Counted from the first letter of the stretch, positions 1 through 13,200 are shown. The stretch: DNA of 60,000 nucleotides from Membranipora membranacea (GCA_914767715.1 OU612075.1:20772001-20832000), one strand, 5' to 3'. Notes: generated by a model not told the origin, from the letters alone. Translations and numbers: made by a program.

Positions 1-3000
1 TATTGGTAGTGAGAGGGAAAAGTATCTTGAGACCAACCATCAATCCAGGAACAAAGTAAACTTAGTCATATCTTGTGTAATTGTGGCGGGAATCTGGAAT
101 CGTCCCACCTTTCTCGGGTTCGCATTGGTTCCAGGGCTATACTGGATATTTCAGGTGAGAAAGTAGCCGATTGTTGGATATATTTGATATTTTGATTCCT
201 TACATGATATGATAATAGCCATTACAGTTTGAGAAACTTTAAAAAAACTCCTTGAGAGCTGCTTTTGAGAAAAATATGATGTAGAGGTATTTTGTTTTAT
301 TGATTATTTTAAACTGGTATGTTATCATTGCAGAAAATTTTATCAATATTACTCAGCACATTTTCATTCAAAACGCTTATTATTTCTTGAATTGCAGGGT
401 GGAATGCCTTTGTCTGTGAGAGATGTGTTTATGGCTTTCGTCCGATGTCTATTCAATGTTCCATATGTGGTGAACGCAGGTTTAATTCTCATACTATTTG
501 ATACATCATACTACAGAGCTAAGACCTCGTTCTCAGACTTCCATCTATTTGATCAGTTTGTTGTCACTCCTCTCAACTTCTTAGTCTACAATCAGAACAG
601 GTTAGTCTGTCAGATAGCCTCTGTTCCCATGTTATGATTTATGTGTTTTTCAGCTAGCCCCTGATGAGATGCTCCAATGTTATGATTAATACGTTTGTCA
701 GGATGGTTGCAGTGGCAGGGAATACATGGTCCTAGTTTATGACTTGTGTCAATCAGGGAGAAAAAAAAGAATGTTATCAGTAAATATGATGTGGAGGAAA
801 AACAGATTTTAACTGATGTTGATGGTATATAAAGTTATTCGTTTCATCAAACACTCCACAATTCTTTCATCAGATGTAGGAAAATATCATTAGATTTCAA
901 TTATAACTTATAAGCTAACTTTTGGCATGTGAATTCAGGCTATCAGAATAAGTTATATACTTATATTGATGTTGGTTGTACTCTTTCATATTTTAGTGAG
1001 AACCTGGCTGAACACGGAATACACCCGAGATACATGCACGCTCTCATCAACTCTCCTCTTCTTTTTGGACCTCTTGTGGCATTCGGTATTGTCGCTGTTT
1101 ACCTAGCTTATAACATAAGGAATAAAGGTACGTGAGGAATATTTATTTAAAAAATGGATTCCATACAAGCTGTTTACATATACGAAGAAGCAACCAGGAG
1201 TGAGTAACTTGAAAACTAAATCGAAAAAATTGATCTCATACAAAGGTTTTATTTATAAACTATTATTATGCAGTATACTCTCACAAGATGATTTGCCAGC
1301 TATTATATGCATACCCCAAGTTGCGATGCAGTGTATAGTCATATGTTTACATTTGCAACATATTTACCAGTTGTTCCTTGTTACCTTGGCTATCTGATCT
1401 CTTATTCTATTATTTACAGAACGTAAAGTGTTGTTGTTGGTGATATTCTTTAGTATAATTGTACCCTTACTGCTGCTCAGTGTGTTTCCTCACCAGGAAG
1501 CTAGGTAAGTCATCTCTTATAGCAGGTATCAACACAATCACTTTGACTGAAATCAAAATAAGTGTGTGCCTGGGGGGTCTTTCAATTAGAAAGAGTGATC
1601 CTTTACTAAAGCAAGTTATCACATCACTATCACATCGCTCAAAATTATCACTCACTTGGTGTTTCAATTAGAGAAAATCGCTCACTCAGAATGTATATAG
1701 TTCCATCAAGTGACTGAGCGATCTGAAAGCGAGACCCCTAGCAGGTATCGCTCACTCAGTGAGTGAGCGATAATATTGCGATTTTGGCTGTTTCTAATTG
1801 AAAGACCCCCCCCCCCCCTGTTCGAGCTGCAAAAAAACAAGTGATGAATCAGCATAGCATAGTAAAAGACGGTAAACTTCGCAGCAACCTCAATGGGGTC
1901 GTGGTTGATAAACGATACAGAACTATGAGCCCAACATACATCTTATTATCTTATGCTATCAGAAGCTTTGATAGCGTAAATGATCACATCCTTTGCTATC
2001 CAGCGAGAGGTCCTGGGTTCGACTCCCGAGGGATTTACCCTGGGCTCTCCCTACCCACAAACCATAAAACTCAAATCATACTTCAACTCACAAATTACAC
2101 ACTTCTCTGACTCAGACAACTCTTGTAATCACAAAACCAACCAATGGAACTACTCATCCTTCTTACATCAAGGATGTGTTCTATCACTAATAATCAAAAT
2201 TGTCCCGGGGCCTTTGAGCACTATGGGTGGTAATCACCAGTCCTGTCCTCGGGAGAGTACGGTCTCATACCACTACCCTCCACCCACACAAGACAAGACA
2301 TGCTATCAGATATTTTAGCACGGAGGTCCATCGTAATGATATGGGTTGTCATTCCATTACAGTCTTATTAACATCTATATTGACATTGAAAACAAAAACT
2401 TAGACAGCTTAGTGGTATGTTCAATATCTGTCTCCATTTTACAGATTTATCATTCCTTTGCTGGTACCGTATGTAATTATAGCGGCGTATGTACTTCACT
2501 TCATAGACAGTAAGCTTCTCTACGTACTGTTTGGGTTCTTCTGGATCTCTCACAATATATTTCTGGGTATGTAGTCAAACCTCTAACTGTTTAATGACTG
2601 CCATACACGCGCACAATCCCAGCTCCTATGTATCTCACAATCGCATTGATATACTGTTGGATACAATTGACAATACAGTAAAGTGTAAAAATTATTATTA
2701 TTACCTTATACCTAAGGTTAGGTCTTTTTTTTGTAGTTTTATACCGGTTTGCATAAAATGTTAAACAACATAAATTTTCCGATTACGACATTGAGATATG
2801 CCCATGACTTTATCACCAAATAAAAATGGATCTGAATGCTTTGCTTAATCCTTCAATATTTTGCGTGGTACTTAGCTCGTAAGCTGTTCATGATACATCC
2901 TAGCACATGAAAGTCTTAGTATTTTATCCTTATCTTTAATGCAGTTGTGGGTTTCTATGTTATGAGATTAGCAACATTTATCACATCGCCAATATTAATT

Positions 3001-4820
3001 GTCGCTCCAAATATACTAAAATATAAAATTGCGCAGAAACTGATGGAGTTCGCTCCCTGCATTTATTCTTTTTGTCAATTCTTTCAGGGTTCTTGTTTGG
3101 ATCAATGCACCAGGGAGGAGTTGTCCCATCACTGCTGTACCTCCAGAGGATGAAAGCAGACGGAATTCTTCATGGAGGTGTAGATATTATATATCACAGA
3201 ACTTACATGCCACCAAAACACTTACTTCAAGTGAGTATTGGTCGTCATTGGTAAACAGTTTGATCATCATTTATAGCCTTAATTCTTACATGTTTCCTTC
3301 TCCTTACCCGGGTCAACTGACCTGTCACCTTGGCACAACGGATACACTGTGTCTGTCGAAAACTCTCATAATTTTAAAATACTAATTGAGTATGAGGGTG
3401 CAGACCAATAATCTGTTTGATTGCATAACTCGTATCATTTTTGTTTAGATCGCTGTGTAACATTTACATGTGAGTGATTCTATAGGCTTTGCCGTTGTCT
3501 GTTTTGGGAATTGTTTTGTCTGTGTTACTAAGCATGACAGGTTGCCGTCAAATATATTCACATTGACGGTGCATCCACAACGAACTAGCAAACAAGCAAA
3601 ATAACTCTCACAATATGCCTAGCACAGTTCACCAAGCTGCGCATAAAACATGCCAGACATGCATGTAAAATATGCATTCAAGATATATCTGCACTCGCTC
3701 TCAATCTGAAATCGTTGAGATGTGTTGCTGTAATCAACCTCTCAATTTCAACCTTGCATCCTCAATCAATACCTGTTTGGTATTACAGCTACATCCCCAT
3801 GAAGCTAAGCTTATAAAGCTGTTTGATATGAGAGGCACTGTCACAGATAATGACCTTGAGAAGGAGTTGTCCCAGTATGATAATTTTATATTTGTAACAC
3901 CGTACCGAGAGTCACAGCTCAACGATCTTATAGGAGATAGGTATGATTATTATCAGATCCTAAATACTCTGTCAGTCTGGGAAAATTGCGCTCACTGAAT
4001 TCTGTATAGCACAAATTTAACTAATTGAAACGTCAATTTCAGTGTGGTCACCTACTGTCCTAGTCATCACTTGGTTTATTGCTTTTACTCCCTAATTTTG
4101 ACAACCTTGGGTTATCAGATAGGCCGGGGATGAGTCTTGTGGCAGCTGAAAGTCAGACAACAGCAATGACCAGTGAATGTCAGCCATCTGCGATCGATTG
4201 GTAACTGTATTTTAATCTGGTATTTTTCTTCCGCAGGTTTTCTATCAAAAGGCAGATTTCTATTTATCCACATCTCAGTATGGAAGATCCTCCTGATTTA
4301 GGTAAGAGTTTCAGGTTGATTCTATTTTGAGCGTTACCTCCATCAGTCATATTCCACGAACTTGGTGCAAGGCTTTGTATCACAAGTACTCACATTCGTT
4401 CTAAATTGCAGAAATTTAATTTTCTGCTAGAATTTCACCGGATTGCGGTGTGTCTGTCTCATGGTCATGGTAAAGATCCAGAGTTACCCTCTTTATTAAA
4501 AAAAAATATGTGCACACTGGAACTATGTACTTAGTACACACAAAAAAACATCAAAACCTTTATATTCATACTGTGATTTTGTTATTATTATAGATCGTCT
4601 GCTCGTGTATAAAACTGATGGAATGCCAGACTGGGATAAAACTCTAGAAGCTTTCCACACTTACCTGACGCTGAATATTTACTCAATAACTAACAGAAAA
4701 CTAATAATACAGACTATACCACAGTCTGGAGATTATCATAATCATAGACGTAATATAGAACATGGTGCTTATGAGGTGTTAGCCATTACCCTTCCTCGTG
4801 TTAAATCTCTAGTCAGGTAA
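1..4820 (+). CDS. PIGZ: GPI mannosyltransferase 4 (PIGZ/SMP3), 3' nine exons, 5' end outside window
   Basis: An ER multi-pass enzyme of the GT22 family; family members add a fourth, side-branch mannose to the GPI-anchor precursor. Exons by splice site and phase: 1-154, 398-600, 997-1127, 1420-1504, 2445-2566, 3088-3230, 3789-3940, 4237-4301, 4594-4820 (stop TAA 4818-4820). All phases join without a break. Diagnostic stretches are NRPTFLGFALVP in the first visible exon, FVVTPLNFLVYNQN, SENLAEHGIHPRY, the GT22 motif HQEARF split across exons 4/5, and LFGSMHQGGVVPSLL. Hydrophobic segments lie in the first six exons; the C-terminal part (DMRGTVTDN, FVTPYRE) is soluble-looking. The initiating exon and the N-terminal catalytic acidic loop lie upstream of base 1. 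A donor-like CAG|GTAAAA overlaps the stop, so one further exon cannot be fully excluded. Confidence 0.9.
1571..1818. mobile_element. MITE family A, copy 1 (PIGZ intron)
   Basis: About 250-bp element in the intron after the exon ending at 1504. The ends are inverted: GGGGGGTCTTTCAATTAGAA at the left and its complement, TTCTAATTGAAAGACCCCCC, at the right, running into a poly-C tract. The inside is dense in CGCTCACTCA and its complement. A second full copy lies inverted at 36753-36998. No coding capacity. A clean target-site duplication was not found because the right end is a homopolymer. Confidence 0.75.
1950..2335 (+). mobile_element. tRNA-derived SINE-like sequence 1
   Basis: A polymerase III B-box match, GGTTCGACTCC, lies at 2016-2026. 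It is preceded by a weak A-box-like TAGCGTAAATGATCAC about 45 bp upstream, as in a tRNA head. The D-stem and anticodon arm are degenerate and a roughly 300-bp non-tRNA body follows, so this is read as a SINE in a PIGZ intron rather than a tRNA gene. Confidence 0.5.
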
Positions 4821-4985
4821 AACCTATCGTTAAGGTACTGAAGCTACGATATGGTGAACTTAGTCAATAATGATGCTGTCTCCCAAGACGCATTCATGTT
4901 TTTGTAAGTGGGTTATTATATGTTGGTAGATATCAACTTAAGGGACATTTGGTATGCCCTCTCTGGGGATATGATACTATGACGT

Positions 4986-5062
4986 TGCTTTGTTGTGGGG
5001 CTTTGTTGTGGGGCTTTGTTGTGGGGATGGGTCCCCCCTCACAACAAAGCTTGTCAAGACAG
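4986..5062. repeat. Three tandem copies of a 14-mer plus inverted partner
   Basis: The unit GCTTTGTTGTGGGG occurs three times in a row. It is followed by CCCCCCTCACAACAAAGC, which can pair with the repeat unit to form a hairpin. The adjoining CTTGTCAAGACAGGCT is shared with repeats near 43670 and 45478. Confidence 0.7.
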
Positions 5063-6584
5063 GCTAAATATGACGGTGCTCTAACATTTTCAGTCACTAT
5101 ATCTTTCCTCCATCGATAACAACAGCCTTTTTTCTGTAACATTAGTGTATCCTATGCCATTGTATTTTTTCATTCTGATGTCTACGTTTTTGTCAACAGC
5201 CATGATGTTTTGATAGGGAAGCTGAGGTACTGAACTTTTGTGACTCACTTCCCCAATTCATGTTTTTTCTCTACCACAGATAGTTATTTTGATAACTTTG
5301 TCTCTAATTTTGTTATGCTCTCAAATTTGTAAGAATATAATAAGCAAGTTTTAAAGATTTCGAGTTTTTGACGCTCATTAACTTTCACAATGAAGTTCAA
5401 ATACGGTAAGTTCATGTTTAAATTCATTGATTTTATTGCCTGCATCACAATTCTTCATATTATGAAGTATTATGAAGTATAATGTGCTGCACATGATTGA
5501 TGTATTATATATACTATATTGATATTTGTATATGACATTTTACATTTTAACACCAGTTGTATTTTTTTTCCATTTTCAGATTGAAGCGTTGGATGTCGGG
5601 CAGGGGGCAAAAGTCTTGGGGCTCAGACTATGTTGGATCAGATGTGTGAGATAATAAAAAAGGTATTCAACTTACCAAAAGAAGTGATTACTAAAAGGTG
5701 CTTGTGATTTTTTACTTTACAATACTTTACCCCAATATGGATATGTTTCCTTTGGTTTGTAGAAATAATACCACGGGCAAAATTTATGGTACATGGGTTG
5801 TTTCACTTTTTAATATTTTAGAATGCGGATGTGATACTTCTCAAGCGAAATCTGGACATGCTCCACGTAAACAGGTGAGAGTTTTTACCCTCGTATTTGC
5901 ATTTACTAGTTGAATAATGTCTCTGCGATTTGTTTGAAGTTGCCTAGGGCTAGGTAAAGTATCATGTCTGATTCTGTAATACTTTGTATCCTCTTGGGCA
6001 CATCAGACTGGATTGAGTGGAACCCTCATAACGTAACATAGTTTTCATATATAACAGTTCCTATTATCACTAATTGTGCCGGTTGCTAAAAAGGGGCCAG
6101 ATTCCAAGTTGGCTATGTTCGCTTCACCGTGAAGTTTTAGGGCTTTATGGAGTTGTGTGCTAATTCTTCTTGAGAAGATAATTATGTCATTTTGTCTGTG
6201 AAGGATCTGGTTCCAAACTCCCTGCTCAAATCACTTGCTTCTGCGTATCTTTGCTCAATGTTGCGCTTTTTAATTGATGCTAACCCAGAGCGAATCCAGC
6301 ATTGAGCTATAGTTCTAATAAATTGATCATTCAATCTCAAATTACTCTCAACAGGTCAATAGCTTGTTGGCGGAATAACTAAGATAGTAATTGGGCGCTC
6401 CTGAGCTTGCATCTAGTATTTTTGAGTTCAGCGTACAGAGTCATGTCACAGTAAAGAATAGCTGTAAATACTTCTCTTTTACTGCATTTCCATGTCAATT
6501 TTGAGGTCGATCTGAGGCTAATTTCAAGGCTCTTCGAGCTATGGAAATGCCAGCCAGCTCGCACTCAGCTCGAAGGTTCAGCTC

Positions 6585-6790
6585 ACAGTTAAACATTCGG
6601 TTGAAGGCAAGCGGTTAGCATCAAAGACCCAGATGCGGGAGGCCCAGGTTCAAATCCCTGTTGCAGCAGGATTTTTGATGTTTTTTCCTCAGCTCTATCA
6701 TGGAAATGGCTGCGTATTTCAAGATCTAGCCAAGAGGTGACAACTCAGCTCGATCTTCGGCTGACCTCATAATTCACATGGAAACATGGT
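6585..6790 (+). mobile_element. tRNA-derived SINE family B, copy 1
   Basis: The B box GGTTCAAATCC is at 6647-6657, with an A-box-like GCGGTTAGCATC upstream. The non-tRNA body contains ATGGAAATGG, CCAAGAGGTGACA and TTCACATGGAAACAT, which recur in the same order at 32080-32275. The shared head plus shared tail identifies a dispersed SINE rather than a tRNA gene. Confidence 0.7.
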
Positions 6791-7486
6791 GATTCACCAT
6801 ACTGTTACCTACAAAGTTGTTTTCCATTTGGGGATCAAATAATATGTTCTTTGTCAAGTTTATGCAATTCATATGGTTCACACCTGACTTCAAACGATGT
6901 GATCCCGTCATTCTCAGCCTGAAGCATTATGGGCTGTAGATTATTGCTCTTGTTTAGTGCCAGTAGACATAATTTGATAATGACAGGGAAATAAATCTAT
7001 ATGGATTGTGCGGCGCCATCCAGTGATAATTCATGTCCTATTCTTGGGGTAAATCCTATCATATGGGATATGGATAAAGAATGTCCTAAAGATAAAGGAT
7101 ATTTTTTATCGTCATTTGCGACACGTGTCCTGTCATATCTTGACATCCTACCAGCATTTTATATTTCATCATAGAGTAATTTCAATGTGTCAAATTATAG
7201 GAAAGAAAATTACAATGCTTGAGTGGTTATTAAAGAATAATTAAGCCGGTAGTCTGGGAAGTGCTTGCACTATAATCTATACACTGTGTAGGTCATAGAC
7301 AAAACACACAACACGTCTATGGTGTGGGTTCAGAAACTCTGTGCATTTGATAAGAATATAACTATCCTGTTTGCATGTGAAGAGGTGTGTACAGTACACT
7401 GCATGCTGGTAGCAGTCTTGGATAACAGCTGTCACACATTAGAACCAACCAAGCCTATTGAAGCGAATTTCTCGGTTTGAATCAAA

Positions 7487-8527
7487 ATGCTGCAAGCAAT
7501 CAAGTACTCGGAGGCTGAAGGTTTAGACATTTTAGATCAGCTGCTGCTTCCCCAACAATCTGTGTTTATAAAAGTCAAGAACATCGATGACGGATTTAAA
7601 GCTATCAGGACAATGCAGGTACGAGGTGCTCCAGCTATCGCCATTGTCGGCATGCTTAGTCTCGCTGAGGAGTTGAAGTCCCTCAAGTTTGAGAGTTCAG
7701 GTGAGCTGATCCAGCGTATGAATCATAGGCTGACATACCTACTGACAGCTCGGCCTACAGCTGTCAACCTGTCAAACGCTTGTACTCAGATCCGACAGCT
7801 GGCGCAGGAGAACCTGCAGCTAGATGTCATAGAACTTAAAAACAAGCTCATCACGTTTGCTGTGGATATGCTTGAAAATGACATAACAGACAACAGAGCT
7901 ATCGGCAAACATGGAGCTGAGGCTATCAAAGGTTTGAATGGTGAGAAGCAGGTGAATGTCCTCACTCATTGTAACACTGGATCTCTGGCTACTGCCGGTT
8001 ACGGAACAGCTTTGGGAGTTGTCAGGGCTCTACACGATGGCGGTAGTTTGGAGCATGCATACTGCACTGAGACGAGACCTTACAACCAAGGGTGCAGGCT
8101 AACTGCCTACGAGCTCGTCCACGATAAGATACCCGCTACTCTCATCTGTGATAGCATGATCAGTCTTCTGATGGGAAAGAGAGGCATTTCTGCTGTTGTT
8201 GTCGGCGCTGACAGAGTAGCTGCAAACGGTGACACTGCAAACAAGATCGGCACTCAACAGATTGCGATCATTGCTAAGCACTTCAACGTATCATTCTATA
8301 TAGCTGCACCGTTTACCTCTGTGGACTTTAATCTCCCCAGTGGAGATATGATACCAATCGAAGAGAGACCTGCAGAGGAGATGGCCTGTGTGAACGGGAT
8401 GAGGATCGCTGCTACAGGTATCAACTGCTGGAATCCTGCCTTCGATGTCACTCCTGCTGACCTGATCACTGGTATTATAACTGAGCGTGGTGTTATCAAA
8501 CCATGTGATCTCATATCTCACAAATAG
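7487..8527 (+). CDS. MRI1: Methylthioribose-1-phosphate isomerase, single exon
   Basis: Converts 5-methylthioribose-1-phosphate to 5-methylthioribulose-1-phosphate in the methionine salvage pathway; cytosolic, of the MtnA/eIF2B-like fold. The ORF is 346 residues, close to family length, and opens LQAIKYSEAEGLDILDQ as family members do. Visible signatures are RGAPAIAIVG (46-55), THCNTGSLATAG with the catalytic Cys162, and VGADRVAANGDTANKIGT with the catalytic Asp242. The C-terminal NPAFDVTPADLITGIITE is also typical. The start ATG aligns with the family N-terminus. The whole gene is uninterrupted, unlike every other gene here, so it may be an old functional retrocopy or have lost its introns. 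An AATAAA follows at 8676-8681. Confidence 0.97.
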   Translation: MLQAIKYSEAEGLDILDQLLLPQQSVFIKVKNIDDGFKAIRTMQVRGAPAIAIVGMLSLAEELKSLKFESSGELIQRMNHRLTYLLTARPTAVNLSNACTQIRQLAQENLQLDVIELKNKLITFAVDMLENDITDNRAIGKHGAEAIKGLNGEKQVNVLTHCNTGSLATAGYGTALGVVRALHDGGSLEHAYCTETRPYNQGCRLTAYELVHDKIPATLICDSMISLLMGKRGISAVVVGADRVAANGDTANKIGTQQIAIIAKHFNVSFYIAAPFTSVDFNLPSGDMIPIEERPAEEMACVNGMRIAATGINCWNPAFDVTPADLITGIITERGVIKPCDLISHK

Positions 8528-8675
8528 ACAAGCCAACTAATCTTTGATGGAACTTACCTGGACAATTTGTTCGTGCCATCCATATTTTATTATCACATTC
8601 AATTTGCATTATTGTTGTTGTTTGTCAGGATTTATTTGCTGCGCAGTATGAAGATATTGATTATAACAGCAGATC

Positions 8676-8681
8676 AATAAA
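8676..8681 (+). terminator. MRI1 polyadenylation signal
   Basis: AATAAA about 150 bp downstream of the MRI1 stop codon, the only canonical hexamer in the near 3' flank. Confidence 0.6.
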
Positions 8682-9611
8682 TCATAATTTGACATAAATT
8701 CTAGTGTATCCTGCGACCCAAGAAGGAACTGGAAAGCAATTATTTGAGAACCTTCCAAGAGTGTTTCATGCCACAATTATATTCAAACCCCCCCCCCTCC
8801 GCACACCAGAAATTTCACCAAAAGCTTGCGCCTTTCCTTGCATGAACATCAATCCAAAATAATGTCATTATTATCCGCTTGTACTGCAGGTCTCTGTTCT
8901 CAGGTCATCACTCAGTGACTTTCATTACTTTGATTAAATTTTGCTCGGATATTTGTTCTTGTTTCCGCAGAATGGAATTCGCAAACCTAATCTTAGTGAG
9001 CTGCAAGTAAATTTGATATGACACTAAGTGATATCTACACATAGGATTATCTGGCAAGTTAGCATGAATATACAACTTTTAAAGATTGGTCATAGCCTAA
9101 ATTATTTTGCTTCTCAGGTTTCACGACCAAAAACTGGAGCCTTTGTTTATGTGTGCCGCTTTAACACTTTGCTGTGGGATTTCTATTCTTCTCAGCGTCA
9201 ATCTGTTCACTTTCTCTCTGGTATTTAAAACGCGTTGTACTGAGATTTTATTCAAGACGCTAGCTACATGACAATAGTCTTGTCACCTACCTACAGCACT
9301 TCTTGTTTCCCCAAAATATCAGCTCTAGTACCGTGAAGGAAAAAAAGGATGTTTCTGAGAGAATGTTCCCCCAAACTACTTGCTTGCATCAGCCCTTGAT
9401 TGAGGAGTCTATCCATCTCCTTGCTGTGATGAATGGGAACAGTTTATGAAACAGTCAAGGATATCTTTTCTCCCCTGACTGCAGTTTTTTTATCTGAACA
9501 AAAGAGCTGTTAGAATTTAATCACTTGATTAAACTCCGCAGTTGTTGATTGGATTGAAACTGTGCCAACTTGAACTTTGGTCTCCCTACATTGGGATTCC
9601 ACAGGTAAAAC

Positions 9612-9665
9612 CCATAGGACTGCCGCAGTTCCTGATTTTGGGCCCAAACTGCGGCAGTCCTATGG
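9612..9665. mobile_element. 54-bp hairpin insertion with 6-bp direct repeats
   Basis: Arms CCATAGGACTGCCGCAGTT and AACTGCGGCAGTCCTATGG (19 bp, perfectly complementary) flank a 16-base loop. The hairpin is bracketed by TAAAAC at 9606-9611 and 9666-9671, as expected of a target-site duplication. No coding capacity. Read as a minimal foldback or MITE remnant. Confidence 0.7.
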
Positions 9666-10292
9666 TAAAACCATAGACCAACTTTGTCATAGGTAACCCA
9701 ATAGCTTTAGACTGAGAGCATTATAAGTTTTGATCTATGTAAAGACTTGGACATCTAGCACACCCCCAACTTGCTGTCTCATGGGGAATTCCTCTTCATA
9801 TTGGAAATTGCTTTTGGCAAGCATGACTGAAAAAAAGTGGACACGCAATTTATAGTCTGATCTGGTGATGTTCGTTCCACTTGAGCCCCAACCACCGTTC
9901 ATGTGCATACCTATCAAGAGCAAGGGATATTCACTCATGAGCAAGGTAAGGGACAATGTTACTATGATGTTTTATACCACCTTCATTGCTACCAAATGTG
10001 GAATATGTGGCACAAATGCCTAATCACACAATGCTTTTTTGCTACACAATGCTTTGTTAATACAACCCTGAAATCCGATTTTTTTAAAATGACATAACAA
10101 GCAAGATATTCACGGCTTTTATCTTTTACTTCACCTTCTGTGCTTGAGGTGATTTTTTCATAAAGTGACAGGATGGTTTTTGTTTATCTAAACATCCACT
10201 CAATTGAACCCATGATGTTGAAGAGTGGAGTGAAAAGAATGGAGTTGCTACTTACTCTCTGACGTCCTGATAATGTGATAAACTAGTATGAC

Positions 10293-13200
10293 ATGAATAT
10301 GGAAGCTGCAATTACCGGACCCGATGATCCACAGAGTGGATGCGAGTTCACTAAAGAGCTGAAGGATAAAGGATACATAATGGCCATCGATGGCATCGCT
10401 GTGAGTAAAAATTAACTTTCAACTATATAAAAAAGGCAGCATTCACCACATCATCGCACCATAATATGTTGTAGGCCCTTTTATATATTGAGTTTGAGGT
10501 CCTGAATAAAACTCCATGTGGGAATATTGTAACATTGCTACAAAATCCCAACGAGCTGTTTGAGCTGTAGAACTTGTCAGATGGTTTCTTGTCATTTTGG
10601 AAGATCTTGTAAGAATGTTAACATATTTTTAATATATGTTTGGTTTAATATTGTAGTCTCACAGCAGAGATGAAATATTGAAGAATCCAGTTTATTATAT
10701 GTCGTTGGAATCAGACCCAGCCGTTCCAGAATTTGTACAGCAGGTATTATAATGTTAAATATTTTTTCTGCATTGCACAAATTCAATTTTCTAATCGCTA
10801 ACACTTTTTATAACGCATGCTATATTTCGCTTTTACTTATTTAATTGGTTGGGAGGAATTTTCAACACCCCCTGCCAGCAGACATGCAGATGTTCGGATA
10901 GCATGCATTATGACAACATGGGTCTCCCCTGTTATAATAGGTTCATGTCAAACCTATTATTTTTATGAAATTATTTTGGTATTGTATGTTATGGTGTGGC
11001 CTGACTTTCTGTTTCAGAAAACTGGTACGAATGCTGAGATTATAAAACTGCAGGTGGATCCTGAAGAGATTGGTTCAGGAGGCTTTGGGAAGTGCTTTAG
11101 ATGTTTCCGAAGCCAAATGCAAGGTTCCAGTCTCAGTGCTATTGACAAAGCTATCTGTTTGAAGTTGGTATGTGAACAAAGTTATTTGTACGAAATCAAG
11201 GGTTCCAGTTCTCTGATGCAATATTTCCTTTTTCTTGAACTCTCTCAAGCTCTTACATAAATGCCTTGAAGGTTCGTATACAGGATGAGATGAGAGCCTA
11301 ATGGTTGCCAGATTTCGAATCTCCATGCTCCATTACTTACTTACATCCACCATTTTTCATCACTCTGATATCATGCAGTTATTATATATAGGCAACAATA
11401 CCTGATTGGTGTATAAACTTTTATGGGATTTCACCTAGTGGTGACATCGATAATGGGAATTCCATCTTGAAATGGGAATTCCTATGACAAGCATTTGTAT
11501 TCTAGTATTCTAGAATTCTAGTATTCTAGAATTCTAGTATTCTAGTATTCTAGTATTCTAGTATTCTAGTATTCTAGTATCTATTCAGTCTCTTGATTTA
11601 GACCTTATACTTCTAAACCCGCACATGAGCCCAGAAAAGCTATGTGTCTTCTGCCAGCTATAAAAGTCTCTGTTCCCAAAAATGATTGAAACCAGCTCAC
11701 ATTATCTCTAAAAAACATAAGATTTTTGGAATTATTTCAACCTTACTCTAAATTTTCTTTACACACTATTTGGAATAACTTCTAGAATATGATACTAATG
11801 GCCCTGAATATTGATGCTCAGAGGCATGGATTTTTGAAATCTTGAAACTGTAGGGCTCTCAGCTCATCCTGTATTCTCTGAACTAACATAAAACTACAAC
11901 TATCAACTATAACCATCTAATCATTCCCACCCCATTTCATTAAATTGTTTGCTGAATCTGAAACCCGCTGGATTTCTTTGCTCTAATATGAACAAGAATC
12001 ACAGACAATGCTGAATCATATTTAGCCCTCAGCAGGGCTGGTGGATCAAGTATTATCAAATACGCCCGCAATTAGAGTTGCTTCCCCTTTGAGCCAGCAG
12101 CGGCTTGCCAATAAAATGGGAGGAAACAAGAATGCAGGCAACTTGGAACAAACTTGATCTTGAAGCAATGCTTGTTCTCCTATATGATGTATAAACCTAC
12201 TGTGTCAAACAATATACCACAGACAAAACAAATGCAATATACTATGAGACAGTTTCGTGTATCTATTACAGGGGCATCATGATAAAGAAGAGAACCCTCA
12301 CATTCTCAGAGAACTGAAAAACTTCAAATTGCTGAATTCTCATCCACATGATAACATAATTAGATTCCTATTTGTATGTACTACGGAGAACAATCGGGTG
12401 TACTTAGGTTTGGAATATTTTAGAGGTAAGTTAATTAACACGGCCCATATATCCATGACCTAATTTTTTTACTGTTTTGTTAAGCTCATGCGCTTGTATT
12501 CTGTTAATTAACTATATGTGCATAATATCCATAAGCCACAAAACACTGCTTGGAATAATGACAAGCATAGGTGATAAAGATTTTGATACACTCCCCCCCC
12601 CCCCACTACCCTCCAGTTGCAACATCATCGATCAAGGTCAAGATTGTAACATCCTATCTTGCATTCCAATGGTTCATCAACTTTTCTCTAGGTGTTTACC
12701 AGTTAGAATCGCCAGTGCAGGAGATACCATAAGTGAAATATTGTGACTTTTTGACCCTTTCTTCAGGTAGGGATTTATCTGAGACAATTAAAGACTACCG
12801 TGATCGAGGGAAACGCTTCCCAGCAGATCATATCAACATCATTCTGAAAGGAGTTGTGTCTGCTGTCGTACATCTACAGGAATTAGACATGATACATTGT
12901 GATATAAAGCCTCACAATGTCCTGTTCAGCAGGTAATTATTTCAACCTCGTTACAATTGCTTTTTTTCTACACAAAGAATAATTCATTGCAAATTGATTA
13001 TAAGTTGTTTTGTGGCGACTGATAAATACTATGGGATATCTATTTATATATGGACTATTTCATTTTATTTTGGGTATTTGACTTTGCAAATTGAAAATAC
13101 AAATTTAGTTCCTTATTTCTAGTTGAACCAGAGATTTGTATGGCATGTGCTATAGTGTTGAAATGTTTGTTTGTTCTTACAGCTATTCCTTGCAAGTTAA

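Larger units (their letters stand above)
4821..7486. other. Intergenic, PIGZ to MRI1
   Basis: No supported gene. Contents: a short GC-rich repeat (4988-5050), an AATAAA-like stretch near 5650 that could end PIGZ mRNA, and a tRNA-derived SINE (about 6585-6790). The last few hundred bases presumably hold the MRI1 promoter; no clear TATA box was seen. The ORFs here are short with no family resemblance. Confidence 0.5.
8528..10292. other. Intergenic, MRI1 to kinase 1
   Basis: Contains the MRI1 3' UTR, a poly-C run near 8790 and a 54-bp hairpin insertion at 9612-9665. Otherwise AT-rich with no supported coding region. Kinase 1 promoter elements should lie near its right end but none stands out. 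Confidence 0.5.

Noticed and set aside
2016-2026. Possible true tRNA genes at this and three other B-box sites (6647, 16178, 32137)
   Set aside because: The acceptor stems and anticodon arms do not pair properly and long shared bodies follow, so these are tRNA-derived SINEs.
11496-11582. Regular repeats resembling a CRISPR-like array
   Set aside because: A pure octamer microsatellite without spacers, in an intron of an animal gene.
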